Shown piece after piece: positions 32,110-42,745 of a DNA stretch of 64,000 nt. This stretch comes from Trichobilharzia regenti. Taxonomy: Eukaryota; Platyhelminthes; Trematoda; Strigeidida; Schistosomatidae. The position numbers and the translations under genes are program-made. Position 1 is the stretch's first letter, and every line of letters begins with the position of its first letter. Location of the stretch: the NCBI GenBank assembly GCA_944472135.2, contig OX235267.1:33635312-33699311 (forward strand), in the 5' to 3' direction. The notes under the pieces were generated by a model. The model worked only from the letters and a program-made list of their open reading frames with translations, did no database searches and was not told where the DNA came from.

Positions 32110-33405
32110 CTTTGATTGCACACTAACTAGTATCATATGAATGTACGCTCCACATTCAACAACCTTTATTACAGACAAATTGACGGTATTGCCATAGGTT
32201 CCTCATTGGATCTAGCTTTTCTAAGCTTGAAAATGATCGATTGAAACAAGTAATAGATAAAACGGGCTCTTATTTTCGTTATGTTGATGATACGTTTATT
32301 ATTCTTGATGAGAAAGCTGACAAGAATGAAATGTTAATAAAGTGTAATGATGCACATCCATCGCTCATTTTCACTTGTGAAGAAGAACATTGTGCTAGAC
32401 TACACTTGCATGATGTCCAGTTGAACAGAAGAGAGGATGGTTCACTCAAGAGAGATGCTATAGAAAAACTACATCTTTTGGACAGTATACACATTTCCCC
32501 ATTTTTGTACGCATCCGATAAAAAATCACTCTGGTCAGATGCCTCACGAATAGAGCAAGACGTATCTGTACAGATGAGTCCTTAGAAAATGAGTTAGGAT
32601 ACATCCAAAATACGTTGGTCCAAATGGGTTATCCTAGTAGATTTGTAAGAAGACAGACACATGAAACCAGGTATAATAAAGAGAAACTGACAACAATTAA
32701 AAAGAAACAACTATCCCTAAAATTGTATTTCAATGGGGATGTGGCTTGTGAAGTCTTACATCTGAGATTATCGGGAGCAATAAAACGGCTCGACCACCCG
32801 ACCAATCATGATTGCTTAAGCGAAAGACAAGCTACTTAGCTGTGACACTTCTGTATGTATTTACAATTTAGCTGCTCCTGCGGAGAAGCTGTATAGGCCG
32901 AACAACTGGACAGCTCAACAAACGCCACTATTGAGCATCTTCCTTCGTAGTTCGGAAAATGCCAAATAAATTATATAAGAAGTTCCATTTTGACTCATTC
33001 GATTGAAAGCGATCACCAAGTGGACAGAAGTAGAGCATTCAAAGTTATCTATCGCATTCCATCGAGCCTTTCAAACGGAATTCGAATCCGTCTTTTACAC
33101 ATAGTCGAAGCTATGGGAATTCGAGAGAGCAATCCTAGTGTTTGCATACAAAAGAAGTTTGTTCTACCTTTGTCTCTCTCCTGACTTAGGTGAAGTCTCA
33201 TCAAAACCCTCTTACCTTTTCTTAATTTCCATTTCCTTAGTACTTTTATGATATTTATTTGAACTCTGATTATCTATCCACTTCACCTTTAGTATTACGT
33301 AACTTTTAAGATTTGACCTAATTTATTTATTGAATTGTCTACATATACACATATTACTCTACCTTTGTAAAAAATTATATTTGTAAAATCTCAGCGATAT
33401 TGAAA
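32110..33405 (+). pseudogene. Penelope-like element relic (RT and GIY-YIG, lineage B)
   Basis: Broken coding relic: TDGIAIGSSL near 32171-32200 (RT motif, usually DGVAMGSPL), YFRYVDDTFIILDE (32271-32312, RT catalytic YVDD), HPSLIFTCEEE, LVQMGYPSRFVRRQT, KLYFNGDVACEVL, then a decayed nuclease region (CSCGEAV) and the end AFKVIYRIPSSLSNGIRIRL, ESNPSVCIQKK. A C-to-T type stop and several shifts separate the pieces. The 3' untranslated part to about 33400 recurs at 48873-49607. Confidence 0.83.
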
Positions 33406-33410
33406 TGAGT

Positions 33411-33461
33411 AATTCCAACGTTTCGTTCGGCAATCTGGTCCGAACTTCTTCAGCGAAATTA
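33411..33461 (-). ncRNA. hammerhead-like motif, PLE lineage B, minus copy
   Basis: Exact reverse-complement copy of the motif at 34676-34727 in the other inverted arm. Confidence 0.6.
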
Positions 33462-33780
33462 ATCGAAATTAACATAACAGGTTTATATATAAAAGGAACA
33501 TCTTTAGTTTTTAAAAACTTTGTCCAATCATGATTTATAAAACAAATATTAACAAGTATAATAAACAAAATTGTACGAGCTGTGATCAAAATTTGACCTC
33601 AGACTTACAAATATTGATCTACCTTTGTTAAACACTTTAAACAGTGTGTGTGTGTGCGGATAAACAGTTGTAAAACAATGTCTTAACGTCTCCATGAGTA
33701 GATATAGACAGTCGGGAAACTTTGACCAAGTATTATTAGTTAGTGATGCATATCCATTCTTATTGATTAATCAGGATTTC

Positions 33781-34158
33781 CTATGCGTCATCTAACATCA
33801 CACCTTCATGTCTGTTCAAACTGTTAGTATCTAGAATTTTATGATTAGACGTATTTTCAAAATTATGGTGTTTAGGATTAGAGTTTAGTTGAACAACCCC
33901 GTCAAACTTATTACTTTGTCTTCTTTCTGAAAATTGAGCTGCTTTATTCGACCTACTGAAGTTGTCAGGTGACTGGACAGCTACGAATTTAGGATACGCA
34001 TTGTGTTGCAGACAACGGAGAGTGGAAACACGATGATTGTGCCAATTACATAGTTTCTTTGTTAATTTAATTCGATTACAAAATAAATCAAATGAACTGT
34101 AGTCAAGATTTGACAGAATAGCTCTATAATATTTGGGCGCCGAGTGAGAAGTAGACAT
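33781..34158 (-). other. 125-codon frame in the PLE terminal repeat
   Basis: Open frame beginning MSTSHSAPKYYR with SNLDYSSFDLFCNRIKLTKK, then a polar second half ending MLDDA. Its ATG stands 4 bp after the conserved GAATTACTC that follows the hammerhead-like motif. It could be the first part of the PLE protein or simply open terminal-repeat DNA. No domain recognised. Confidence 0.4.
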
Positions 34159-34675
34159 TTGTAAAAAATAATACTTTTAGGTAGGTCGAATAAAGCAGCT
34201 CAATTTTCAGAAAGAAGACAAAGTAATAAGTTTGACGGGGTTGTTCAACTAAACTCTAATCCTAAACACCATAATTTTGAAAATACGTCTAATCATAAAA
34301 TTCTAGATACTAACAGTTTGAACAGACATGAAGGTGTGATGTTAGATGACGCATAGGAAATCCTGATTAATCAATAAGAATGGATATGCATCACTAACTA
34401 ATAATACTTGGTCAAAGTTTCCCGACTGTCTATATCTACTCATGGAGACGTTAAGACATTGTTTTACAACTGTTTATCCGCACACACACACACTGTTTAA
34501 AGTGTTTAACAAAGGTAGATCAATATTTGTAAGTCTGAGGTCAAATTTTGATCACAGCTCGTACAATTTTGTTTATTATACTTGTTAATATTTGTTTTAT
34601 AAATCATGATTGGACAAAGTTTTTAAAAACTAAAGATGTTCCTTTTATATATAAACCTGTTATGTTAATTTCGAT

Positions 34676-34727
34676 TAATTTCGCTGAAGAAGTTCGGACC
34701 AGATTGCCGAACGAAACGTTGGAATTA
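34676..34727 (+). ncRNA. hammerhead-like motif, PLE lineage B, plus copy
   Basis: AATTTC, one G, core CTGAAGA, one extra A, a perfect six-pair stem II GTTCGG/CCGAAC, GAAA, CGTT, then GGAATT, which pairs with the opening AATTTC (six pairs, one G-U). Layout is that of a type I hammerhead with minimal stem III. Two single extra bases at the junction depart from the canonical core. Confidence 0.6.
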
Positions 34728-34806
34728 CTCATGTCTACTTCTCACTCGGCACCCAAATATTATAGAACTATTCTGTCAAATCTTGACTACAGTTCATTTG
34801 ATTTAC

Positions 34807-35265
34807 TCTACCTTTGTTATTCTTATCGCCACCTGCATGAACCTTATTATCATTATTTTGTTAGCATTATAATCATCGGTATTAAAGACATTGAAAACAT
34901 TTAACACTATTATTATCACTATTATTTGGTCCTCAAAATCACCGTCATGGGTTAATCTTTTTTATATATAAATCTATGTAAATTAGAGTAAAGCCTGAAG
35001 AAGATTTAATTGAAAACAATATTTTTCGCCAATATGTCTTGTTCTAATCATTAAGAATGGGGATATTATATATGTCCAAACCAAGTTCACTTTTAACAGT
35101 TTGAAAAAATTTAGGCATTGAGTATATGATGTTCATTATAATGAAGGTTTTTTTGTATTTCCCGATGAATGAAAAACAAAACGATGTTGTTTTTACTGAC
35201 GTTTCGCTTCAGTTGTCATTCTATATAGAGTGGAGACGTCAGACTGTCAAAGACAATATTCCACA
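34807..35265 (+). repeat. PLE-derived 3' sequence
   Basis: CTCTACCTTTGTTATTCTTATC and CACCTGCATGAACC match, in opposite orientation, the stretch at about 48815-48860 of another PLE. At 34993 CCTGAAGAAGATTTAATTGA is a worn hammerhead-like string; ACGTTTCGCTTCAG at 35200 may be another in minus orientation. No coding content. Confidence 0.45.
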
Positions 35266-35269
35266 TTTA

Positions 35270-35615
35270 GTGACATCCATATACCTATATTAGTTCACTT
35301 GTTGCCATAGTGCTATGCCCATAGGCCGGACCAGTGCGAAATAGTTTAGACGTATACAAGAACATCTCCTGATATGGCTGTCGAAAGCAGGCATAAAATG
35401 AACCAAAAATTCCCTTCCTAGGCAGCTTTTTCCCTACAAATCATTCAGCGTCTGCAGAAAAATCTTACAAAGTGATAATATGATGTAAGACCAAGAGGTT
35501 TCTGGTGTGTGGGGGGGGGTCGGCTAGATCTCTCCATATCGGAAATTCTTGCTTTACAAAAGGAAAATCCTGAACTGTGTAAAAAGAAACGGTTTTTTCA
35601 ATCTCATTAACCATT
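35270..35615 (+). pseudogene. Penelope-like GIY-YIG fragment
   Basis: Shifted frames read MPIGRTSAK, FRRIQEHLLIWLSKAGIK (YIGR then the EH helix with WLSKA) and, after an internal break, LALQKENPELCKKKR, like the C-terminal IxxEKPxLCxxK of PLE proteins. A G-run at 35510 and stops mark it as dead. Confidence 0.65.
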
Positions 35616-35950
35616 GTGGCCTAAACTATTTCCTTTAAAGTTGCATAATGATTCTTCTCTACTCTTATGAACAATATTCCCGTTTCTAAGTGTTCATAGT
35701 CTTAGTGACAATCATTTCCGAGCAATATTCATCAGTTAATGCCTTTATATTATATTACATGAGACTAGATAACTATGCTTCGCAATTCATCCAGCTTGTT
35801 TCCTTGATGTGTAGTTTCATATATTTGACCTTCAATATGCATTTCGACCACCGTTTAACACACTACGCGCCTGTATAGCTTTGAAGTGAAGTTACTTAAA
35901 GTATGGTGTTTCCTGAACAATGCCTTTCTGATTGAAACAAAAGCAGATAA
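35616..35950. other. no feature seen (TRPM intron)
   Basis: AT-rich intron; the 62-codon frame at 35690 has no motif. Confidence 0.4.
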
Positions 35951-36040
35951 TCAAGTATTGGTTTGTAGGAATTCGGTTGATTGGTTACAGGATTTCATCA
36001 TGAGCTGATATTGGTTAGAGAACCATTGGAAAACCTAGAA

Positions 36041-36090
36041 GTACTGGACAGCTGTTTTGTCCTAGTTTGGGAATCTTCAGCAGTACGCAT
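36041..36090 (-). ncRNA. SINE-1 ribozyme-like module, CTGAAGA core
   Basis: Minus strand: GTACTG, core CTGAAGA, TTCC/GGAC, AAAA, CAGCTGTC, CAGTAC. Stem I and the cleavage triplet GTC are intact. The first stem II pair and G12 (GAAA to AAAA) are lost, so activity is unlikely. Confidence 0.55.
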
Positions 36091-36344
36091 TGATGAGATG
36101 CACACTGACGACTGGCCCTATTCAGCTAGGTAGTTACCTGGGATTCTAGTGGGAAGTCGTGGCTAGCAGGTCGGGTGTGAGAACAAATACTAGCCGAAGA
36201 CATTAGCTAGCGGTTGCGATATATCGTGAATTGGCAGAAGTTAGAATTCATGGGCTGGCCATTGGATCGGGTCCCAGTGGCTTAATGGTCTACGAGCTCG
36301 CTGGCGCTGTAACCAGAAGGTCCTGGGTTTGAACCCCGGTGGGT

Positions 36345-36395
36345 GAGTACTGATGAAGAGTTCCAAACTAGGACGAAATAGCTGTCCAGTACTCC
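36345..36395 (+). ncRNA. SINE-1 ribozyme-like module, ATGAAGA core
   Basis: GTACTG, ATGAAGA, GTTCC/GGAC, GAAA, TAGCTGTC, CAGTAC. Position C3 of the hammerhead core is A. Stem I pairs fully. Confidence 0.55.
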
Positions 36396-36555
36396 TTGGC
36401 AGGTTTCCCAATGGTTCTCTAAACAATATCAGCTCATAATGAAATCCTGTAACCAAAAAACAGATAATGTAGAAACATGCCAGGAAATTCTGTAATTCAC
36501 CACTGCATAATACAAATATAACAAGCAGAAAGTGCTGACATACTCACATACTCAC

Positions 36556-36868
36556 CTTAACAAAAAAGCATGCTTAGCTAATGCTGCATTCTGTGAAGTA
36601 TTCAAAGCAGTTGAATAGGGATGAATAGTGAAACGTTGTTTACGCATATGATTTCTTGGCTCACGGTGTAGATTATGAAAATGTTGAGTTTGAAAACTAT
36701 CTCTAGGCAATGCTGCTGCTGCGGCTGCCGTTGCTGCTGCTGTTCCTGATGATAATGCTTGTGATTGTGGTTGTTGTGTTTCGGGTGTACATGATAAGTT
36801 AATTGTTCCATCTGATAATTTCGGTTGGTCAGCGCCTATTCCATGTAATTCTTCAAAGTCTACAGATT
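36556..36868 (-). CDS. TRPM: TRPM channel, exon F (linker with poly-Ala and Gln-rich tract)
   Basis: 313-nt exon from acceptor tttctttatag to donor GTGAGT, starting in phase 1 and ending in phase 2. It encodes SVDFEELHGIGADQPKLS, a TQQPQSQA stretch, an alanine-rich run (GTAAATAAAAAALP), then a basic segment with REPRNHMRKQRF and ends AKHAFLLR. A second minus-strand frame across the same bases reads as an HN/Q-rich peptide, a shadow of the CAN repeats. Like exons C to E it codes for linker rather than a folded channel domain. Phases agree with exon E before it and exon G after it. Confidence 0.78.
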
Positions 36869-37164
36869 CTATAAAGAAATACAAGGAGAAAGAAAACGAA
36901 TATTACTTTTTTGATCGAAAGTCCGAATATCCCACTAGTAACGTCTCTGAGACATGTGTTTTTATCTTTGAAGAGAAGTCAGTCCCTTTGACTTTGATGA
37001 CAGGTGCCAATAAGCATAAAACCTAGGGGTTTCTTAACAATTACCTCTAACCACCTAACGTTAATTTATATTTAAAGTTACACAATCATACTGCAGTGAG
37101 AGCTGGCTGTTAGTCAAAATTGATGGACAGTAATTTACGTCAATGTTTATGTCCCCAATATTGG
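36869..37164. other. no feature seen (TRPM intron)
   Basis: Intron sequence directly upstream of exon F; nothing recognised apart from the acceptor. Confidence 0.4.
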
Positions 37165-37422
37165 TCGTGAGAAAAAAATATGAACAAAGACGGATTCAAC
37201 AACCAACCACAGCAGATTTTGCGTAGGCGGATACAGTTAACATATTGATGATCTGACATTCGAGAAACAGCCACAAAGAGATGCAAGGTTAACTTTCTGT
37301 GAGAAACCATCAATCAGAAGACTGCTAACAATAATCTGTAATAATGTACATGAAAATCCATAAATATGTGTTGATTTCCTTAATAAACAATCTGTTTCCT
37401 GGCCCTTGTCTTCTGTTGTTAC
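37165..37422 (+). repeat. probable solo LTR, copy 2
   Basis: Second copy of the sequence at 14640-14894: GTGAGAAAAAAATATG, TTCAACAACCAACCACAG, AATCAGAAGACTGC, AATAATGTACATGAAAATCC, AATAAACAATCTG and the end CCCTTGTCTTCTGTTGTTACA. AATAAA lies about 40 bp before the end. No gag-pol frame adjoins it. Confidence 0.55.
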
Positions 37423-37549
37423 AATACCAGCTATCACCTGACTCTCAAAAAATACTGCCACTTAATCTCGAATTTAAAAGTGATCCTGAAGCTGGAGTTC
37501 TCCGTAAACTGCTTTCAAAATCTCCAATCTCGCCGCCAGCCTGCGAGTG

Positions 37550-38200
37550 ATATTTTATTGCAAGAAACTATTCAACCAGCATGTGAAAGACAAGCTGTCA
37601 CATTGGGTCATTTTAACATGCATATAGTAATCCACTTGATCTTGTGGAGCCAAGTACATTTGCCGTACCATGCGTCCACTTGTAAAACGTGCTTAGGACA
37701 CTATCCAGGCTGACTAGCAAAAGGAGAACACAAACCTGTATGTAGTTCGGCAACAAAACATCTGCTAAACTCATGACATTCAGCCGCATTTGAAAACTCC
37801 TTCACAGACATATACAAGATCCGATCAGACCTCTAAAATGGAGTCAGACTAAGGCGTCTGGGAATAGTAGAGGCAATAGTGATCCAAAACTTGAAGCTCA
37901 CGTCATGCATCCCAAAGAAATATGTCCAACCGTTGGCTCTAACATGGTTATCATAAAAAAAGTTAATTTTATCAATAAGGATTATCCTATTACCTTTCTT
38001 ATCCAAAATTTTTGTTTATTTTTGTTATTTTTTAGGTTTTTGATCCCTGTTTGCAGAGTTACGTTTTTGATCTGATCTTCCTGTTCATTGTTACATTTTA
38101 ATCCATACTTGCAATTTTATTAATTTTACTCTTGAGGGGAAATAGTTGTGTAACTTTCTCACCTATTTATTATAAATACAATAATGTACAGTCTAGTTGG
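37550..38200 (+). pseudogene. Penelope-like C-terminal fragment
   Basis: Pieces CKTCLGHYPG, LAKGEHKPVCSSATKHLLNS, FENSFTDIYKIRSDL, RLRRLGIVEAIVIQ and CIPKKYVQP match in order the linker helix, the KHLLNxxH motif and the C-terminal IYxIRS...EAIAI...LCxQKxxV region of PLE nucleases. The YIGR core is lost. The AT-rich stretch to 38200 is probably its 3' untranslated part. Confidence 0.65.
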
Positions 38201-38269
38201 TGACTTCGAAGAAAAGAAAATTTTCCTCTCTGCAACCATCTTGTTAATATTTCCTATGATCTAATGTAT

Positions 38270-38545
38270 GTATTCGGTGAAGTACGCTGAAGGAAATGCA
38301 GATGGATTGGGCACACATTGAGGAGACCTCTAAGCGACATCACACGCCAGGCATAACCTTGAGTGGAATGCGAAAGAGAAATGACAACCCAAGCGTGGGT
38401 CAGAGGGTGACATCGAGGAGATCGTGTGACAAGGAGATGAGATCCTGTAGGAGCCAGCTAAAGAGAATTGCAGAAAGCAGGATGAAGTGACGATGGGCTT
38501 CTGAAGCCTATGTTCCATTCGGAACCTAAGAGAATAATAATAATA
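38270..38545 (+). pseudogene. RTE LINE 3' terminal fragment
   Basis: CGCTGAAGGAAATGCAGATGG, GGCACACATTGAGGAGACC (GHTLRRP), GACATCGAGGAGATCGTGTG (TWRRSCE) and CCTATGTTCCATTCGGAACC, then AATAATAATAATGA. Only the last 250 bp of the element. Confidence 0.82.
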
Positions 38546-38601
38546 ATGATATTGACAAAATAGGAAAACAATTACACAGCAGGTTGAATTATTTGACATA
38601 C

Positions 38602-38698
38602 TTCTTTCACGATGACATCTGTTAGTTAAATTCTCTTCCGACGGGAGAATATTTACTTCAGGTACATCCTGTAAACTGGAATTTGCGTCAATCAACAT
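38602..38698 (-). CDS. TRPM: TRPM channel, exon E (short linker exon)
   Basis: 97-nt exon after the acceptor tttattttgcag, encoding MLIDANSSLQDVPEV through NRCHRER and ending in phase 1 at a GTATGT donor. Its phase 0 start fits the preceding exon and its phase 1 end fits the next one. The peptide has no recognisable motif. It is placed in the TRPM transcript by phase, strand and order only. An RTE 3' fragment with an AAT tail ends about 60 bp from its donor. Confidence 0.66.
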
Positions 38699-38947
38699 CT
38701 GCAAAATAAAATTTAATACAAAAAAGAAGAGTATCAGAAGCTCAGCTCAACTCATCATGAAAAATATTTAAGTAGTAAAAGCATCACTAAACAGAATCTC
38801 AAACTGAAGTTATGAATACAGACGTTTTTTTAAAGTAGATTCAAAGTAAGGTGAGTACTACAAAAAAGGTATGTTAATAGTAGATATCGTCATTCCTAGT
38901 TTGTTTGTCTGTTTTTATACTGTGGTTAGCAATAAGTAACTCACACA

Positions 38948-40138
38948 TTGATAGCGATCAGCTTAAAATTTTATGATTCATCGTGTGATCGGATGACTAT
39001 GAAGCTGAAGACATACCCATTCCAACATCGAAATTTAGGAAATTACTACTTTTCTGTACTAAAATTTGTCCAATTCCAATTCCACGGGCGTCTGTTCCGT
39101 CAAGTTGATGGTGTCGCAATGGGAAGCCCTTTGGAACCACTCCTCGCCGACTTATTCTGATCACGCCTAGAAACCGGTACTTTGCAGCAACATATACAAG
39201 AAACAGATGTATACCTAAGATATGTTGATGACATTTTTATTGTCTGTGAAAGCAGATCAAAAGCGGAAGACATGTTGATAAAATTCAATTCATGCCATCC
39301 AGATCTCAGTTTCACAGTAGAACATGAGGAAAAGGATACTATTAAATTCCTAGACGTTTTTCTAGCCAAAATGAATGATGGCACAATCGAAAGATCTATA
39401 TTTAGAAAGTCTTCATGGACAAGACAATGCATGCATTTCAAAAGCTTTGTTCCAATCCAGTACAAAAAGAACTTAGTCAGAACACTGTTCAATAGAGCAC
39501 GAAAAATTTGTTCTGACAGTACTATTGAACATGAAATAAAATCTCTGAAGGATGTTTTATCTAAGAATGGATATCCTGGGAAGTTTATTAATAAATACTC
39601 TAAAGAAACTACACCCTGCAAAACAATCCAAACAGTTCCAAAGAAACCTGTCTATATCAATTTGCCGTTCAAAAGAGATGACGTACGGGAAGTAGTGAAA
39701 CGAAGACTCGACAAAGCCATCAAGAGAACTTATTATGCTGCAAAACTTGTTATCCTTAACACCACCAAACGAGTGCTTCAACAATCTGGGAAAGACCAGT
39801 CGCCAATCCTCGACACTTCAAACTGCATATATCAATTTGAGTGTGTTTTTGGCAGCAAATACATAGGTCGTACGGAAAGGCGATTGTCTACTCGCATGAT
39901 GGAGCATTTGCCAAAATGGTTGAAAACAGCTGAGTGCAAAGTCCCAAAATCCTCAATAACAAAACATCTTGTGGATTACGGACATGATATCGACGCGGTC
40001 AAGTCATTCACCATTGTCAGCAAACAAAGAAACAAGAAGATGCTTGCAATTGCAGAGGCTTGCGCAATTCGAATTTATAAACCAGCTCTCTGTATGCAAA
40101 AGGAGATGGTAGTGACTCTGAATCTACCATGGTAATAC
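38948..40138 (+). CDS. Penelope-like reverse transcriptase and GIY-YIG nuclease, one stop codon (lineage C)
   Basis: The best preserved PLE frame. One reading frame runs from about 38948 to 40135 with a single TGA at 39158-39160. Before the stop: FRQVDGVAMGSPLEPLLADLF (RT motif). After it: YLRYVDDIFIV (YVDD, 39218-39232), HPDLSFTVEHEEKDTIKFLD (typical RT block), LSKNGYPGKFINKYS, YINLPFKRDD, then the GIY-YIG nuclease with CIYQFECVF and KYIGRTERRLSTRMMEHLPK, the SSITKHLVDYGH helix and the end KMLAIAEACAIRIYKPALCM. PLEs are telomerase-related retroelements. The N-terminal part and first RT motifs are missing, so it is 5'-truncated. Confidence 0.88.
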
Positions 40139-40830
40139 GTTTTACTTATTATTCTCTACTTGTTATTACTATTATTCTACCTCTTCTTCTTATTATTATT
40201 ATTACCATTATTATTATTATTCTTGATTCATTTAAAACTATCCTTTATCAGTAAGATTATCTTAACTGACTTCAACACTATTATTATTGTTATTATAACT
40301 ATTACTATTGATATTAGTCTGTTTGCAATTCTAGTTATATTCTCTAATGACTAATTGTTTATCTAAGTGATGTAATTGAAGTGTAATGCAATTTATCTTA
40401 ATTTTGATCTCTCATACTCTCTCCCCCCTTATCTATTTGAAAATGACCTGGAAAACATTCTCACCTGTCTTTCTGCATGACTAATTCAATATAGTTTGTT
40501 TACTTATCAGTCTTATATCTCCCAATGTAATTTCAGTAGTGTATATATATCCGTGTATGTAGAGTATTCAGCTGACGAGTCCTACCGAAATTTGATGTAT
40601 TCATTAAATCCTGCTTTATTAACCTTTACTGCTAGTTTCAAATTCGTATCGGGAAATAAATATTTTCTCAGACCCAGCGGAATCGCCAGCCAATCAGAAC
40701 AGTCTACTTTCACCACTGTTCTGGGTCGAATTTAATGAGGGGGGAGGGGTAAAACAATATATAAATATTAAATGCTGTTTTCCTAATAAAATTGTATCCT
40801 AACAGTCACAGGCTAGCCTTTGTCTTTTGG
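40139..40830 (+). repeat. PLE lineage C 3' region, with ribozyme-like string
   Basis: TTATTATT-rich sequence follows the stop codon. At about 40568 CAGCTGACGAGTCCTACCGA followed by AATTTG gives CTGACGA and GAAA in hammerhead order, but stem II hardly pairs. The remainder to the AATAAAATTG near 40783 may be terminal repeat. Small frames here are low-complexity artefacts. Confidence 0.4.
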
Positions 40831-41375
40831 TATCTATGTGGCTCAGTGAAGCGGATGGTACCACGGACGAATAAGCGTATTCAGGAAATCAGTTCAGATG
40901 TCCATTTAGTCATTTTTATTATACCTACGGGTAAGTCCACTCAGTCATATCAAGTGTCAACACGATCATATCAGTTGCCGACAGATTCATAACACACATC
41001 TACGTGCGTGTGTGTTTAAGGGCTGATGATATCACCCAGTTGTTGAAGTAGGTGGGGTAGAACTTGAACCCAGGGTCTACTAGCTGGAAGTCGAGTAATT
41101 AAGCCAATGAGCTGCAATTCTACTAGCTTCTGCTTTTTTTTAAATGTGCCTTACTAACACCTATTTGTTTTTAATATCTGGCCTACTTCATAAAGTTTTG
41201 TAAGCATTTGCTTTAAATACTCTCAACATTATAAGGATGAATATTCCCACAATTTATTCAGGACAAAATAGTTTGAAGCTTGTATTTTTTGTTTGACGAG
41301 CTGACGTTAGTTAAAGAAGCATAAAAAGACAGGGAGTACTGGGACCCTACTTTTTATAAAGGCGTACTTCATCAT
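40831..41375. other. mostly featureless; tRNA-like trace
   Basis: At 41055-41130 the minus strand reads TAGCTCATTGGCTTAATTAC and CCTGGGTTCAAGTTCTACC, an A/B-box pair of a diverged tRNA-derived repeat. About 41285-41340 resembles a SINE-1 tail (GACGTTAGTTAAAGAAGC, GGGAGTACTGG). Confidence 0.4.
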
Positions 41376-41379
41376 ACAA

Positions 41380-42745
41380 CTCATCTGGAACTTGTAAGGA
41401 AACAATTATGTACGCATTCACTCCGTGCCATCTTCCAGTTCATCGACTGCACACAAGACCTGAATGTATCTAACAAAATTATGCTGTCCTTCGACATTGA
41501 GTCACTTTTCACCAATGTCCCACTCACGGAAACGGTCTGCTTTATATGCAAATATATAGATGATAACCATCTCAATATTGGAATACCAACAACATATTTG
41601 AAGGAATTACTACTGAGATGCACTCTGAACGTCCAGTTCCCTTTCAACGACACCATCTATAGACAAAAAGATGGTATTGCAGTGGGATCTCCGTTAGGTC
41701 CACTACTATCGGATTGCTTTATGGCAAGCCTCGAGAAAGGTCCACTAAAGCCGAGCATTGACAACTTACGACTGCATAAAAGATACGTAGACGACATATT
41801 AATTATTTGTGACAAAAACAATGACCCCAATCTACTGCTGAATAAATTTAACTGTTGCCATCCAGCAATAAAATTCACTCTTCAAATGGAAAACGAATAA
41901 AAAATTCCTTTTCTTGATGTAGAACTAAAAAAAAGAACTGATGGGAGCCTAAGAAGATCAATCTACAGAAAAGCTACTTGGAATGGTCAACTAACAAGCT
42001 TCTACAGCTCGGTACCCATTCAACAAAAGCGGAATTTAATTAAATCGCTTGCCACCCGTATCCGACGCATCTGTAGTCTCGACGTTCTGGAAACAGAATT
42101 AGATCTTTTGAGAGAAATCTTCACTCGAAATGGATACCCAATAAGATTCATTGACAAAAGATATCAAACCAAGAATTTGGAGAAATGAAACTTCACTTGC
42201 GCCTAAAAAGAAACTCTACATGAACTTGGATTTCAAGGGAGATTTATCAGGTGTTATTCTCAAGAGAAGGATCACATCATTTTTGAGAAGAACATTCTTT
42301 GCAGCACCGCTAAGAATAGTGTTCTCCAGTCGACCACAGATCTGAAAGCCTTAAGGACAAGATCTCGCATCTGACCACTTCTATGTGCATATATCAGTTC
42401 ACCTGCTGCTGAGGAGCCAGCCAGGTAAATCGGTCGTTCGACGCGCTCCCTGTCCACGAGGATTCAGGAAAACTATCCAGCATGGTCGAGAAAAGGCGAT
42501 AGTGGTGCGATAAGGAGTAGGATAATTGAACACCTAGTTAACACTGATCATTCCATCTCAACAAACGCCTCCTGCTTCAAAGTAATCTACAGAGTCTCGA
42601 ATAACCTACGCAACACGGTTTCGTCTTCTTTCTATCGCTGAAGCTCTGGCCATTCACATAGAAAAACCGGAGCTGAGCATACCAAAAGAGAATTACTCAA
42701 CCACTTCTACTGTCATGGCAACAACTTTGTTGATTTTGATGACTT
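41380..42745 (+). pseudogene. Penelope-like reverse transcriptase and nuclease relic (lineage D)
   Basis: Frame starting about 41386 gives LVRKQLCTHSLRAIFQFID, then MLSFDIESLFTNVPLTETV (RT block A, catalytic Asp), YRQKDGIAVGSPLGPLLSD, RYVDDILIICDK (YVDD near 41785) and HPAIKFTLQMENE, then one stop (41898) and FLDVELKKRTDGSLRRSIYR. Next are IFTRNGYPIRFID, a shift, LYMNLDFKGDLSGVILKRRI and a badly damaged nuclease with YIG gone. The end SIAEALAIHIEKPELSIPKE (about 42635-42690) is the usual C-terminus. Longest RT portion in the window. Confidence 0.87.

Larger units (their letters stand above)
33406..34806. mobile_element. Penelope-like terminal repeats as a large inverted pair
   Basis: Arms 33406-33956 and 34181-34732 are inverted copies with almost complete identity: their frames at 33359-33589 (minus) and 34548-34730 (plus) give the same peptide over about 60 residues. 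A second inverted match, 34085-34160 against 34731-34806, continues the pattern. On each strand the repeat ends with a hammerhead-like motif followed by GAATTACTCATG, the ATG opening the next unit. This suggests tandem plus inverted PLE terminal repeats of about 750 bp. High identity implies a recent origin or ongoing gene conversion. Confidence 0.78.
35955..36455. repeat. SINE-1 inverted dimer, one tRNA-like part
   Basis: Minus-oriented tail and ribozyme module (36041-36090), then the plus body (CACTGACGACTGGCCCTATT), tRNA-like part with A box TGGCTTAATGG and B box GGGTTTGAACCCC, plus-oriented module 36345-36395 and tail to CCTGTAACC. About 500 bp, close to the full length of this arrangement. 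Lies just 100 bp from TRPM exon F. Confidence 0.8.

Noticed and set aside
33781..34158. Calling the 125-codon minus frame a host gene
   Set aside because: It lies inside inverted Penelope-type terminal repeats and is duplicated with them.
36602..36811. Second minus-strand frame rich in His, Asn and Gln
   Set aside because: Alternative frame of TRPM exon F; the splice phases fit only the other frame.
40160..40354. 64-codon frame rich in Leu, Phe and Ile that could pass for a membrane protein
   Set aside because: Translation of TTATTATT repeats behind a Penelope-like frame.
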